Source: Epinephelus fuscoguttatus (taxonomy: Eukaryota > Chordata > Actinopteri > Perciformes > Serranidae). Taken from it: DNA of 64,000 bases. The notes beneath the pieces were generated by a model. That model was not told where the DNA came from. It saw nothing but the letters and a program-made list of their open reading frames with translations, and searched no databases. A program made the translations under genes and the position numbers. Positions 1 through 11,260 of the stretch are shown in pieces; position 1 is the stretch's first letter, and each line of letters starts with the position of its first letter. The DNA is taken from NCBI RefSeq assembly GCF_011397635.1, contig NC_064771.1, positions 17,237,379-17,301,378 of the forward strand, in the 5' to 3' direction.

Positions 1-24
1 AAGGTGAACCTAATAAAGTGGCCG
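1..24 (+). CDS. nubp2: Possible end of an upstream nubp2 coding exon
   Basis: The first 24 bases end in a strong donor (G|GTGAGT). Read so that one base is left over to join the next exon, they code for PNKVA just before the AMIGQF start of the following exon. That roughly parallels the P-K-K-N-A-L-I-K-Q-F stretch of vertebrate NUBP2 but appears one residue longer, so this could be chance. The acceptor lies outside the window. Confidence 0.4.
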
Positions 25-131
25 GTGAGTGTATGTCTCAATACAAACCTCTGTGCTGCACGTTCTGAATTTAAACATGACTTCACCTTCTGCCCAACAT
101 CCTTTCCATCTCTGACTGTCCTGTCCCACAG

Positions 132-1404
132 CTATGATTGGCCAGTTTGTGTCAGATGTAGCATGGGGAGAGCTGGACGTGTTGCTAGTGGACACACCGC
201 CAGGGACGTCTGACGAACATATAGCAGTACTGGAGAACCTGAAAAAACACAGAGTGGATGGAGCCATTTTGGTCACCACACCTCAGGTGCCCACTAGTCC
301 AGAGAGACTTTGACTGTCTATAATGGGAACAAGAAGACAAACTTGCGCATAAATTTAGTTTTGAAAGAGGAATCTGACCAGCGTGTGACTCAAGTCTGGT
401 TTTGTGTCGGCTACAGGCAGTGTCCACGGGGGATGTGAGGAGGGAGGTCACCTTCTGTAAGAAGACAGGTGTACGGATCCTGGGCATCGTCGAGAACATG
501 AGCGGCTTTGTTTGTCCGTACTGCTCGGTATGTAATCTTACATACAACTCATAGGAGAAATAGCAATGGACAAAACAAGACATTTAAGAGCATCATCCTG
601 GGCTTTTTTTTTGAGAGAGAGAGCGAGAGAGAGAGAGAGAGTTTGAAATATTAATTTTAAAAAATATTTCACTTTTTTTTTCAGGAGTGCAGCAATATAT
701 TCTCAAAAGGAGGTGGCGAAGAGTTAGCCAAGCTGACAGGATCAACATTCCTAGGTGAGATATCAATGGGATTTAACTACATGTAATAACACCATCCAGC
801 CACCAGGTGTCACAACACACTGTGACCGCACATCACTCCTCAGCCACCATTCATGATTTAGGAGGCATTTTGCATCACTGCCATGCTGCTAAAATGGGCG
901 ATCCAGATGTCAGTGCAGTGTAAGGTTTCAGTGAGGGCCTGATACACGCTCATCAATAATTCCTGATCATATTAATAGTTTCCCTTAGTGGTTATGTTTT
1001 GTGTGCAGATCAGTCACTTGAGTAATGATGCAGCTAATTGAGCTCACCCTGTGGCAGTGACAAGCCGGCTGTATCTGAGAGTGGTGCATAGCTTTGGCCA
1101 AGTATTCAATAAGTCAGTGCCTGCTAACATCCAGTTGACTCTCACTATTGATTATCATATATTAACATGCCACATTGGAGTGTTTCTTTAAGGCACAGAG
1201 TAGCTGTGAATCATTTCTCAGCAGTGCTGTTGAGGTAATCAACATTATTTCCTCTCCATTTCAGGTTCAGTGCCCTTGGATCCTGCGCTCAGCACCAGTA
1301 TAGAGGAAGGCAAGGACTTCATACAGTCGTTTCCAGACAGCGCCACCTTCAGTGCCATCAGCAGCATTTGTCAGACTCTGCTCGACAGCCTCCAAACTGC
1401 TTGA
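132..1404 (+). CDS. nubp2: NUBP2/Cfd1, cytosolic Fe-S cluster assembly scaffold ATPase (3' part of gene)
   Basis: Coding exons are 132-286, 417-527, 685-754 and 1265-1404 (TGA at 1402), all with AG/GT borders and matching phases. The joined protein carries the MRP/NBP35-family motif [11 protein letters not shown] (P-loop NTPase core), then [18 protein letters not shown], the NMSGF motif, the C-P-Y-C cysteine pair that with its partner NUBP1 holds a bridging 4Fe-4S cluster, the [10 protein letters not shown] segment and a C-terminal GSVPLDP block. NUBP2 forms a heterotetramer with NUBP1 and builds Fe-S clusters for cytosolic and nuclear apoproteins. The N-terminal Walker A half lies upstream of the window. 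Intron 2 contains a GA microsatellite. The gene converges on atp6v0c. Orthology is judged from remembered family sequence. Confidence 0.93.
613..642. repeat. GA microsatellite in a nubp2 intron
   Basis: An interrupted (GA)n run preceded by a T tract, 43 bases upstream of the 685 acceptor. It is a simple repeat. Confidence 0.85.
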
Positions 1405-1551
1405 GTAACATTTTAGCACACAGGTAGAAGTATTAGACATGAGCAAATGTAATGACATCTGTGTTGCATTTATGTCCTGTACAGTTAAACACAATATAAA
1501 CCTATTTACTGGTCTTGTTTTCTACCTTGTTTATAAGACATATCTGACAAC

Positions 1552-1557
1552 AATAAA
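1552..1557 (+). terminator. nubp2: nubp2 polyadenylation signal AATAAA
   Basis: A canonical AATAAA lies about 150 bases past the nubp2 stop codon and is followed by a T-rich stretch. This gives a short 3' UTR ending near 1575. It is the only canonical hexamer on this strand in the immediate downstream region. Confidence 0.7.
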
Positions 1558-3098
1558 GTGCCGGCTTTGCTGTTATCTTACAGTTCTTGAGGCGTTGACC
1601 ACAGAGCGAAGATTACCAGCTCTTGCCGCAGTTGCACAGGAAGTGGTGAACACTGTAGGACAGCAACTCAGCTAATCTGCTTTACAGCAAAATGTAGAGA
1701 CGTCGTTTTGTCATAAAAATGCCACGTCATGCTGCCTGAGTAGGATTTACAGTGTCACAGCAAAATGTACAGCACCGTGTTTGGAAGCCAGTCAAAAATC
1801 TAAGTTGGAATCTTCTTTAATTCGATTGTGACACACATGTCGACACATCAGGATAACTTCAATATCAGTGGTAATACAGGATTGTAGATTGGCGCTTTAG
1901 TAAATGCGTCAGCAGCAGTTCCACTTTCAGAAAACAAACTCCAGATCAAATTGGACCAGTCCTTGCATGGCGGAAAAACTAGGCCAAACTTGAGCGCTAA
2001 TCTCACTGGATTCCTGCCGCGTGCTACAAACGATACCAACGAGTCTCCTTGTGTCATTTTGATTTGTGTTTTTTAAGAGGACGTTTAACTCTTCTTGATC
2101 TGGATTAAATCTTCTGAAACTAGCCTGCTCCTCGGCTTCATATCCAACAGCAACAAAACACTGAAACCCATGCAGGATCGTAATGGCTGGAATGTGGAAG
2201 AGATGAAGTACAGCCACAGATGAGGAGGAAGAGGAGGGGGGGGGTGAATAAGATGGAGAGGAGATGAAGTTTGGAAATTACACTTGTGAGACCCATCACG
2301 GGGCACACACACCTTTAATGCAAACAGCAGTACTACAGGAAAAACACTGAAGTTTGAGAATGTTTGCGTAATGATTAGAATACAGCTACACACAAAACTC
2401 CCACTTCACCAGCAACATACTAAAGGCAATCTTAATTATTAAACCAAGAATTACATCCAGAGGAATTCCAACCACTTATCACAATTAACCCACAGTGCAT
2501 TAAATCTATCTATGTAGATATTTATATGTCTGTATATATGTATAATATATCCTGGGGAATTAAAGACTTTTGCTGCATTAAACAGTTCCATGAACAATTT
2601 CTTATAAATAAAAATCAGTGGAAAAAAATCGTAAGTCCATATACATTTCTCTTTACAAATAGATCCTCAAGATTAATGCAGAAATTGTGTCAACTCCCGA
2701 GTCGATAAGGGAGGAGAAAAAGCTGTGCGGCCCTTTGGTCAGCTCTCTAAGACCGGAGGCCGAGCTGCCTCAGCTGGCCTCAAGGCCCTGAAATAAGTGG
2801 AGGGAAAAAAAAAGGAATCTTCATCATACAATTTTTGAAACACACGCACACGCACACAAGACAGACAAATCACTACATTGCGCATTTACAAGTTGACTAT
2901 CAAATTGGGACGACTGTACACATTGTTGAGATAAGACCGTATTTATGGAGCTGTTTGAATTCTTTTTTTCCCCCACGCCTTCACTTCTTTCATCTCGAGT
3001 TGAGCAGAATTTTTTTTTACAATTTTTTCCCCATTTTACACTTTTTCTCCAGCAGCAACATAAAGGACAGATCTTTGTAGTGGAGATGTTTGGGTGCT

Positions 3099-6000
3099 TT
3101 ATTTTGTGGAGAGGATGAGGGCGACGATGAGCCCGTAGAGACCCAAGACCTCAGCGAAAATCAAGATGAGGATCATGCCCACGAAAAGCCTCGGCTGCTG
3201 AGCTGTGCCCCTCACGCCCGCGTCGCCCACGATGCCAATTGCGAAGCCTGCTGCCAGCCCGCTGAGGCCCACACTCAGCCCGGCACCCAGATGGAGGAAA
3301 CTCCTAAAAACACACAGACAAAGTGTTTGTCAGCACAAGGGATGGTGATGATCTGGTTAACGATTTAAGTGACTGAGAATATTTTGACTAAACATGCCAA
3401 GGTCAGCTGTTCATTTGATGAGGTGCTGAAGGTCTGAGTTTGTCCCAGCAGTAAACAGTCTGCTACCTACAGCTTCACTAGGGTTTCTGCTCCATTTACT
3501 GTTCCTTCCTTGCAATATTTTAAACTGATGCAACAAGACATGACGAATCTCTCCAGTAAGATTTAAAGGACAAAGGGCTTCAACACCAAGAACAATAACT
3601 ATAACTTTATATACTGTATATTTAGTTTGAAATATTATTGTAACTTGAGTGCATGGTGGAGACAACACCACAACTGTAATGACAATGGGGTTGGGTCGGT
3701 TCTCGGTAATACCAATTCGGTTCGGTACTCTGTCTTGGACCAGGTTTTTTTTTTTTTTTTTTTTTTGAGACCGACCGGACAGCATACTCAGATGGAACGT
3801 ACGCAGAGCGGACTCTGCGGAGGTCCACCCGGTAAAAGTGGACGTCCACAAGCCCTGTGAATGCAATACACAACCGCACGGACTCCGCCCCGTGCACCAG
3901 TGTCACACAAAAGCCTGTTCGGCATGTATTTTTCACATCGCGGGGATTTTTCATGGACATTTTTACACGGAGTACGCTCCGCTTATAATACGCCTGAGTC
4001 TGTGAGCACCTGTGTCTGCCTCTTTGCCAAGCGCACAGCGAGCAGGAGAGAGAGGGGAGTGGGGCGGGGACTGAGCTAGGGGGTGCGAGCGCGCATGCGC
4101 CGAGGCCTCTACTATAGCCTGGAGTTTGTTTAATAGTGACGGGGAGTCGATAATGGCGGACAATTTAGTCTCGACGAAATCAAAGAATGCGCCACTATGG
4201 CAACGCTTTGGCTTTGAGCCAGACGAAGGAGGCAACCTTTGCTTGCACTGATTTAGTAAGCTGCAAAATTTGTTTGTAAGGAATAAAAGAAACAACTTGT
4301 TACTGTCACTCTGTTGTCCTAAGATCGTTTTTTATTTTAAATGAGTCAACTGCACCTGCACCCCCAAGTGGCGAAAATCCGATATTACAGACTTGATGCG
4401 TTCCCCCCCACCCCCCCTACTGTATGGGACATCAGTTTATCTGCTTAACTAGTGGTTCCCAACTGGTGGGTCATGGTCTACTCTGAATGGACCACAAGTG
4501 ACAAAAAACACCCTTTTATTTTTAAATACATTGAATTTCTGGTACATAGCTTTTATTTTGAAGTGCTGTTTCCTGTTGTAGAGTGAGTGACTAACGGACA
4601 GCTACTTGACAGAGACAGCAAACTAACTGAACAACACGACCAAACACAAGTATGAGACAGATTATATGAAACTGTTTGGACCTTGAAGTGATGACTAAGG
4701 AGAAATCTGGAGCCCATGACTGGACCAGATGGGAACCCGTGTGCTAAACTATCACTTGCCACCTGTGTGCTTCTAGCTAGCATTGTGCCCGTACTTATGA
4801 AGGTAATAAAATAACAACATGGAGGCTCTGTAGTCGGAACCAAGACGCCAAACTCTTTCTTGCCTCCCGCCTTGTCAGCAGCAGCTCATTAGCTTTACCT
4901 TTTCTGTTCTTACTTTACCAATAAAAGCCCTAGACATACAGCTTACGTTGCATCACTACCTACTGGAGGGAGCTTATTCACATCGCAGTTTGCTTCTGTC
5001 AGGTCATCTTAACTACAGACCAGTGTTAACATGGGAAGTATGTCCAGAGCATGTGCAGTGATGTGACAAGACTGAAACTGCAGTCTGAGAACTGGTTAAG
5101 CACACTGGCTGTGTTCATTGTAATAATGGTATATGTCATACAATGCATTTAGCAGCTTAGAATTAATGAATCTAGTGGAGCTACAATAGGACAGTGTCTA
5201 CACAGGTGACTTGTGTGAGCAGGCAAATTCACTGTTGATTTATAAGGCAATGCGGAGGATACAAATTTATGAAAACGACTCTAATTAACCAAACTCACTT
5301 GTAGAGGGGGACTGTTGCTGTGATTTGGTTGGCAATCAGCACTGCTACTACCAGGCCGTAGATGGCTATGATACCCGCCATGACCACTGGGATGATGGAC
5401 TTCATGATGAGCTCCGGCCTCATCACAGACATGGCGGCTATTCCTGTACCGCTCTTGGCTGTGCCGTAGGCTGCTCCCAAGGCTGGTGGGGGGGAGAGAC
5501 AGAAAACAACTTTAGTTAAATAAACTAGAGTACACACACAGGGTTAACTAAAGTACACATGCTACAATGGAAGTTACGACAGGCTAGTAGACTGACGACA
5601 GAAACCACAAGGCACAGCTGAATACTGAAGTGGAAGTGAAGTAAGATCAACGATACAACTGTTATTTCTGTTCCTCTTGAACATCCAACGTGGCTCCATC
5701 TGGGGAATTTTGCTTATGTTCAAAAGGGAAATAACTCTGCGTCTTCGTACTGATGCAGATACTACGCAACCTAAACCTGCTTTGTCACATGTGTCTCATC
5801 TCCTCAAACTGCTTCAGCCCTTGAGATTTCAGAATAGCCCCTGCCAGACCTCTGCAGTGTCGTAAATCACTCTGAATGAACAAGTCTCATTAGGCTTAAG
5901 TACACAGGGAACTGCTGACATCACAAGAGAAGCAGGATACCACATCTCCATGGACCACACCTGGGGACTAGCGGCACACAGTCACACAACATCTGCTGTG

Positions 6001-9000
6001 TGTGATCCCCAGTCCTCACCAGTGTCTGGCTAGCATCGCTGTAAAGTGACGGGGAAGGAGGAGAACAAAAGGCTTCATCAGCACATTAGCTCCGTCAGCC
6101 TGTGACACTGAGGAGAAAACATAGTGCCACCTACGTCACGCCCAGTCAAGTCTGACTGCAGGAGGAGCGTCAAAGAGAAAATCAATATCAGCCCGCCCTA
6201 AAATTAGAAACAATACATAACCAAATATAGTGTTGAACCATTTATTAGGAACTACTTAAAATTCTGCACAACAACAAAGATTTGAATTATATCCAGGTGA
6301 GATGAATGAGACTCAATCTCACGAATTTGCCTGAGGAGAGGAGGAGAGATCCTTTTTTTTTTTTTTTGTCTTTTGTAATATCCAGCAAAGCCTGTCAGGC
6401 CAAGGCAGTGTGTCATGAATCAGAGACAGGCTGGTTTGACAAGATTTCCCCATGTCAGAGGTGTGCGAGCGCATGTGTGTGTAAATATGAACATGCCTAT
6501 TTCCCATTTCCTCCTCCACAGCAGAAGCAAAATAAAGTGACAGCTCGGACACAGCGCTGACCGCAGCATATCATCTGATATATTGGTCTGCACATGCTGT
6601 GGCAGTACTTGGAATACATCCTAAAACAATCAAGACATTTTATATTCTCACAGATTTACAGATGCTGCTTTGATAAATATAACCATCTTCCCTTGTGGGT
6701 TCTCTGCTGCATTGAAGAAACATGCTAAAGCTGGCTTGTCTGCAATCTGTGAACAGATCAGTCCGTAAAACTTATATAACTGGGTAAAACATCAACTATC
6801 TTGCAAGGCAGTATCATAAAAGTGAGCAAAAATGCATCCTTCATATTCTGCTCTTCTTATCGTACCATTGGCACATAAACAACAACCTGGCAAAGACGTT
6901 TTCTTGCCTAATCACAGCCAGCAAACTGCTGATGACTAAATGTGAAAGGTCTCTTGAGATATAGTCTTGGACAGCCTTGCGTACACAGCCCGAGGTGCCC
7001 TGCCCTGTGTTTTCTCATTTCTCGAGACAATATGTCGAGCTAGCCTAAAGCTGGTACTGGTTAACTCCAAGACTAGCTGCGAGGCTTTCTGGCAAACATA
7101 TCTAGAGGCAGACAGGAAGATGACGTGGGCCAATCTTCAAAATGAGCACATGGCATCTCGCCATGGCCCCAACTACTTAGAGTGATTCATCCTCTGACTG
7201 ATGCTATCAATACAAGGTTAAATCACTCATGCCCATCTCCAGAGATGTGTTTCAGTATTAATGGGGCTGTTTTCGCAAGCCCTGACAAACGCACAGAAAG
7301 ATTTTGGTTTTGACTTTGTGGGGAAGTACCAGGCTGTTTGCTGGCAGACTAAATCCTTCAAAGCCAACACAAATTATGTGGTGCATCACATCACACAAAC
7401 AGACCTGTGTGAGAAAGGACACAAACTACCTCAGTGACAGCTAACCATTTTTGAATTTGATTTTTTGTATTTAGCCATACAGAACATCTTCAGGGCAATA
7501 TTCTGGGAAACATAAGCCGACTCTTCTAGCTATTCAACCATCCAATAACAACCAGCGTAACATGTCACCGTCAGTAACGCTATCCTCCAACTCCATTCTT
7601 CTTCAGTAAGCTTGGCCTCACTGAGGTGTGACAGGTGAGAATTGATAATGAGACTTCAAACATTGCCACTGTGTCCTGACAATTAAATGTTTGTGTGGCA
7701 TGGAGGCTTCTGCAGCGGTGTGGAGGCACAACCTCTGGGTTTTAATCCTAATCCCCTCAGCTTAGGTAGAGAGCCCCCCCCCCATTTCTTTTTTTCCCTC
7801 CCCTGCAGAATATTTGATGTATGGGATGCCCTTGTGACGTCTTGTGATGTCAGAGCAGGAGGCGCCTCTAGCTAGGGATGATCTTGCATGCAATAAGCCC
7901 ACGCAATAGATGGCAGACTGGTCTGCTCTCGCTAGCGGATGAATGGGGAAGCACTAGTTTTAAGAACAGGCAACAAAATCGGAAAGGTCATAGTTGTAAA
8001 AACGTGCTCCTGTCTTAGAAAACCAGAGTAATAGTCTGCGCTATATAAAAAAAATGTGGAACTGCATGCAGAAATTCTGACACTTGCTGAGAGGGATGTC
8101 TAGAGCATATATGCTGCCCTCACTTCTCCTTTTCAAAAAGTGTTTGTTAAAGACATAGAAAAATACAATGTGAATGTGGAATAAAGGTCAAACAACTGAA
8201 AACATCACTGATTAAAGACCAAGTAGAAAAATAACTTTGTTGGTGAGAAATTATGTGCTACTAGGCTATTCTACTCCACAACTGCATGAGAAATTGGAAA
8301 AGGCAGACACCGTGGCACATGCAGTTTTAAACTGTATAGCAAACATGTATTCTAAGTTGCTGCCAGCACCACTACGAGTAGATTTATCAGTCATGTCAAT
8401 TCACAGAGACTTAAATCAGCCTTTTAATTTAACTTCGCTGGCAAGGAAAAAGTGAATAATATGGAGTGTTTGTTAAGATAGTAATAAGGGGTACGGGAAA
8501 CAGAACAACTGCAGCACAGCTATCACAGGAGTGTAGTTTCTAGTCGTATAGTTGATAGCACCTTGTGAGTGTCATCCGTTCTGAGGAAGGCGTCACTAAA
8601 GGCTTCCCTCACGACAGGACACCATTGCCAGACTACTAAAACAATGCAACATCACCTGACACCACAGGATCACAGCAACTTACAGCCTATGCCAGAAAAT
8701 AACCTTTTATGTGCCTTTTATGGTGTTCATATTTGAGCCATCCACTTGGATAATAACTTGTAATGTGAATTTGTCATTCTATTTTATATTCTATAGACTG
8801 AATAGCGTATCAACCCAACCTAAAAATAAGATTATGATATAGATTGCAATTAAAGTTCTTCAGCTTGTGTGCATTTAAGTGACTAACATCACAGAAGACC
8901 AAGCTGCAATTAATTTCTATCACTGACTCCACAACACACTGTAAGATCCTGTCCTGTCCATCCGACCACTACCACATCCCTTCTTTGTCCCAGCATGATC

Positions 9001-11024
9001 CCTTCCCTACGAGCTAATTCCCCAGCTGTCACTCCTTCGCCACCACAGACTAGTACTACTACTGCTAGCCTCAGGGGCCACCAACACCACGCTGCCCTTG
9101 CCCATCACCACACATGAGCTATGATGAGATCAGGGCTGGCTTTGGCATCCAGTTGCTTCTCACTTCCTGGTAAGGCTGGACATCAGAAAATCAATAAGTA
9201 GGACAGGACTATGTATCATCATGAATAGCAATGAAGACAGAAGTTAATAGGTCATATTTCTCTCAGATATTTCTAATATACTCTAAATCTCCAGCTGAAA
9301 ATGACTTCTGAGATTTCTCACCACCTTGCAACCCAATGTTATTTGTTAAAAATAATGTTCAAACATTCCTTTCACTGACTATTAAACAGGCATGTGGCTA
9401 TAAAAAAATATGATAAGAAAAAACAGGGTTAAAGATTACTTTCAGTTTGAAAAGGGTCTTTCTAAAAAAGACTTACAGGGCCTGCACTACAGCCACTCAC
9501 TGGTGATGTCCCTCACTAAAAACCTATGTGCCATTCACCACCATAAATGAGACAGTTTTGCCAAAAGGCCTCGAGCTATAGCGGGTCAAGCCCTCTGCAT
9601 CATGGTCAATTAGCAGCTTGTTGATTTCCCATAGAAGCTGCACCCATCACACCAGCCACCCTAGTCACATGTGGACCTTTGATGCAATACAGCATTTCAC
9701 CAGCATATTATGTAGATCTTGTCTTAGATAAAGGGAAGACAAATAATAAACTGGAAGAGGACCTATAAAACAAGTATGACCAATATAAAAACAAGCCAGT
9801 TCCAAAGTTCACTTTCTGTTCCACTTCTGACCTTCTAACCAAAAACACAGATTGTCAGCAGTCACACCCTACATTTTTTGGGCAAAATTAGCCATATTTC
9901 CCTTGAACAGGTTCACAGCTAACTTGTTAGCTTTTCGCTTTTACAGTAACATTTCAAAAGATCAGTAGCCAGAAGGCAATTCCAAGTCAGAAGTCTCATC
10001 ATGTGATTATCATGTGACCTTGTGTCATTCCTTTGAGCAATAAGGAAGTGAACCAGCTGATCCTAGTTTCCAATGGTTGAAGAAGTGTAAGAAAAAGAGG
10101 GTTTCAGATTAAAATAACTCGCATTAAATTAGATGAGACACCACTGACTTGACAGATGGTGAATTAAAACAGAACAGCAACCAGTTTACACAGAACAACG
10201 TCAACTCGGGTATTAATTGCCACTGGTTAATGATCTCTACTTTAAAACGACATTAAATAATTTCGTATTAAACTCACTGACACATTTAAACCCTGAATGC
10301 AGCAGTGTGGCATCTGGCAGAAAATGTGGGATTTAACGTAACCTGTAAACCTCCTGCTAAGTGCAGGAAGCTAACGAGCTGCCAACTATATGAGGAATAA
10401 CCTGAAAACACTTTAACATCTTTGTAATGCTAATCAACAAGTACTGCTAATAAAAGACAGTAACATTATCTGATCGGTTAACACCATCCACTGTGTGATC
10501 CTTTCCAATCAGATAAGGCATGTAACGTGCATAACTGTAACAAGCTAACGTCAAAGCTAACATATGCATTCGTCATCAGCTAGCGAACTACTAGTTTTGC
10601 CTAGTCTGTGCTGTCTAATGTTGAAGCAGAGAGGCCAGCAGCGATCATAGCAGTAGCTAACTATCTACTAACTAAACATTAGCGTGTTAAAGAATAAACC
10701 AAAGTCACCAACTGCCCCAGCTAGTTTAATCTACATAAATGACAGCTAGGATTAGCATTGCGACGTTAACGTTAGCAAGGCTAGCGTATGGCTTTTACAA
10801 GTAAGCTTCAAGGGACGCACCGTGGTTGACAGTTCAAAGCATCCTGCTGGGAATAATATAAACGCAAAAGGGGGTTAGCAGCAAACACACAAAGTGACAT
10901 TAAGTAGCTGACAGACAGTTTAAATGTAAAAGATAATCGTGTGATAATTACCGCTGAACACCATAGCCGCAGAGGCACCCATCACTGCGAAGAACGGAGA
11001 GTATTCGGGACTTGAGGCCGACAT
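3099..11024 (-). CDS. atp6v0c: V-type proton ATPase 16 kDa proteolipid subunit c (V0 c ring)
   Basis: Coding exons on the minus strand are 11024-10952 (ATG at 11024-11022), 5482-5299 and 3303-3099 (TAA at 3101-3099). Phases join cleanly to 153 residues; the human protein has 155. It starts [24 protein letters not shown] and continues with the highly conserved [22 protein letters not shown] and [17 protein letters not shown] segments. The second hairpin is [20 protein letters not shown] followed by [18 protein letters not shown]. Four hydrophobic helices are visible. The glutamate in LIFAEVLG (about residue 137) is the proton-carrying carboxylate of the rotating c ring. The enzyme acidifies lysosomes, endosomes and synaptic vesicles. 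Intron 1 is 5.5 kb and intron 2 is 2 kb; both hold mobile-element debris. Teleosts often have two copies (a/b), which cannot be told apart here. Confidence 0.97.
3742..3766. repeat. Poly(T) tract in atp6v0c intron 2
   Basis: An uninterrupted run of more than 20 T residues, just inside the left edge of the transposon-like segment that carries the BED-finger fragment. Confidence 0.9.
4153..4251 (+). pseudogene. N-terminal fragment of a ZBED/hAT-type transposase
   Basis: Thirty-two codons starting ATGGCGGAC give [20 protein letters not shown] then [12 protein letters not shown], ending at TGA. The pattern K-x-x-x-x-x-W-x-x-F-G-F-x-x-D-E-G, followed by a cysteine, is the usual opening of BED-type zinc fingers in hAT transposases and ZBED proteins. 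The rest of the finger (second Cys, His pair) and the catalytic domain are absent. A spliced exon is an alternative to truncation, but no donor is obvious. Confidence 0.55.
4449..4745 (-). mobile_element. hAT-type MITE, family A copy 1
   Basis: The left edge reads AGTGGTTCCCAACTGG, a typical hAT terminus, and the right edge ends near GATGGGAACCCGTGTG. The interior is the reverse complement of the element at 41919-42229: both share the TTTTATTTTGAAGTGCTGTT and AGTGAGTGACTAACGGACAG blocks and the GACCTTGAA...GACTAAGGAGAAA stretch. No coding capacity; it lies in atp6v0c intron 2. Confidence 0.75.
5483..10951. other. atp6v0c intron 1, no gene seen
   Basis: A 5.5-kb AT-rich intron. A T14 run sits near 6352. 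The part next to exon 1 (about 10380-10820) is unusually rich in GCTAGC, GCTAAC and GTTAGC words. No convincing ORF or RNA gene was seen. Confidence 0.6.
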
Positions 11025-11260
11025 TCTTTCTCACACAGTATAAAAATAAACTAAATATACAAAATTAATATTTATGTCGACTCAAAAAAATCGCACTTTG
11101 CGAAAACCTATCGAAGGCCACAGGCTTGGAAGGAGAAACTGACTATACTAGGAACCGTCTGACCACCTAACTAGCAGTGTAAACGGGATAGTCACGACTC
11201 TTGTGATAAATACCCGGCGCAGCAGCACAAAATGGCGAAGCGGAAAATATCACCTGACTG
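11025..11260 (-). promoter_or_regulatory. atp6v0c: Presumed atp6v0c 5' UTR and promoter
   Basis: This is the interval just upstream of the atp6v0c start codon. It contains several CpGs and an AAAATGGCG motif near 11230 that resembles a YY1 site. No TATA box or perfect CLEAR/TFEB palindrome was seen. The assignment rests on position; the transcription start is not visible. Confidence 0.45.

Larger units (their letters stand above)
3690..4310 (+). mobile_element. Degraded hAT-like transposon segment with BED-finger start
   Basis: A CpG-rich segment of different composition from the surrounding AT-rich intron. It contains repeated GGTTCGGT-type words on the left, an NRF1-like palindrome GCGCATGCGC at 4091-4100, and a short ORF at 4153 that looks like the start of a hAT transposase. 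I infer the 5' end of a DNA transposon (promoter plus first coding exon) with the remainder lost. Terminal inverted repeats were not identified, so the limits are approximate. Confidence 0.5.
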
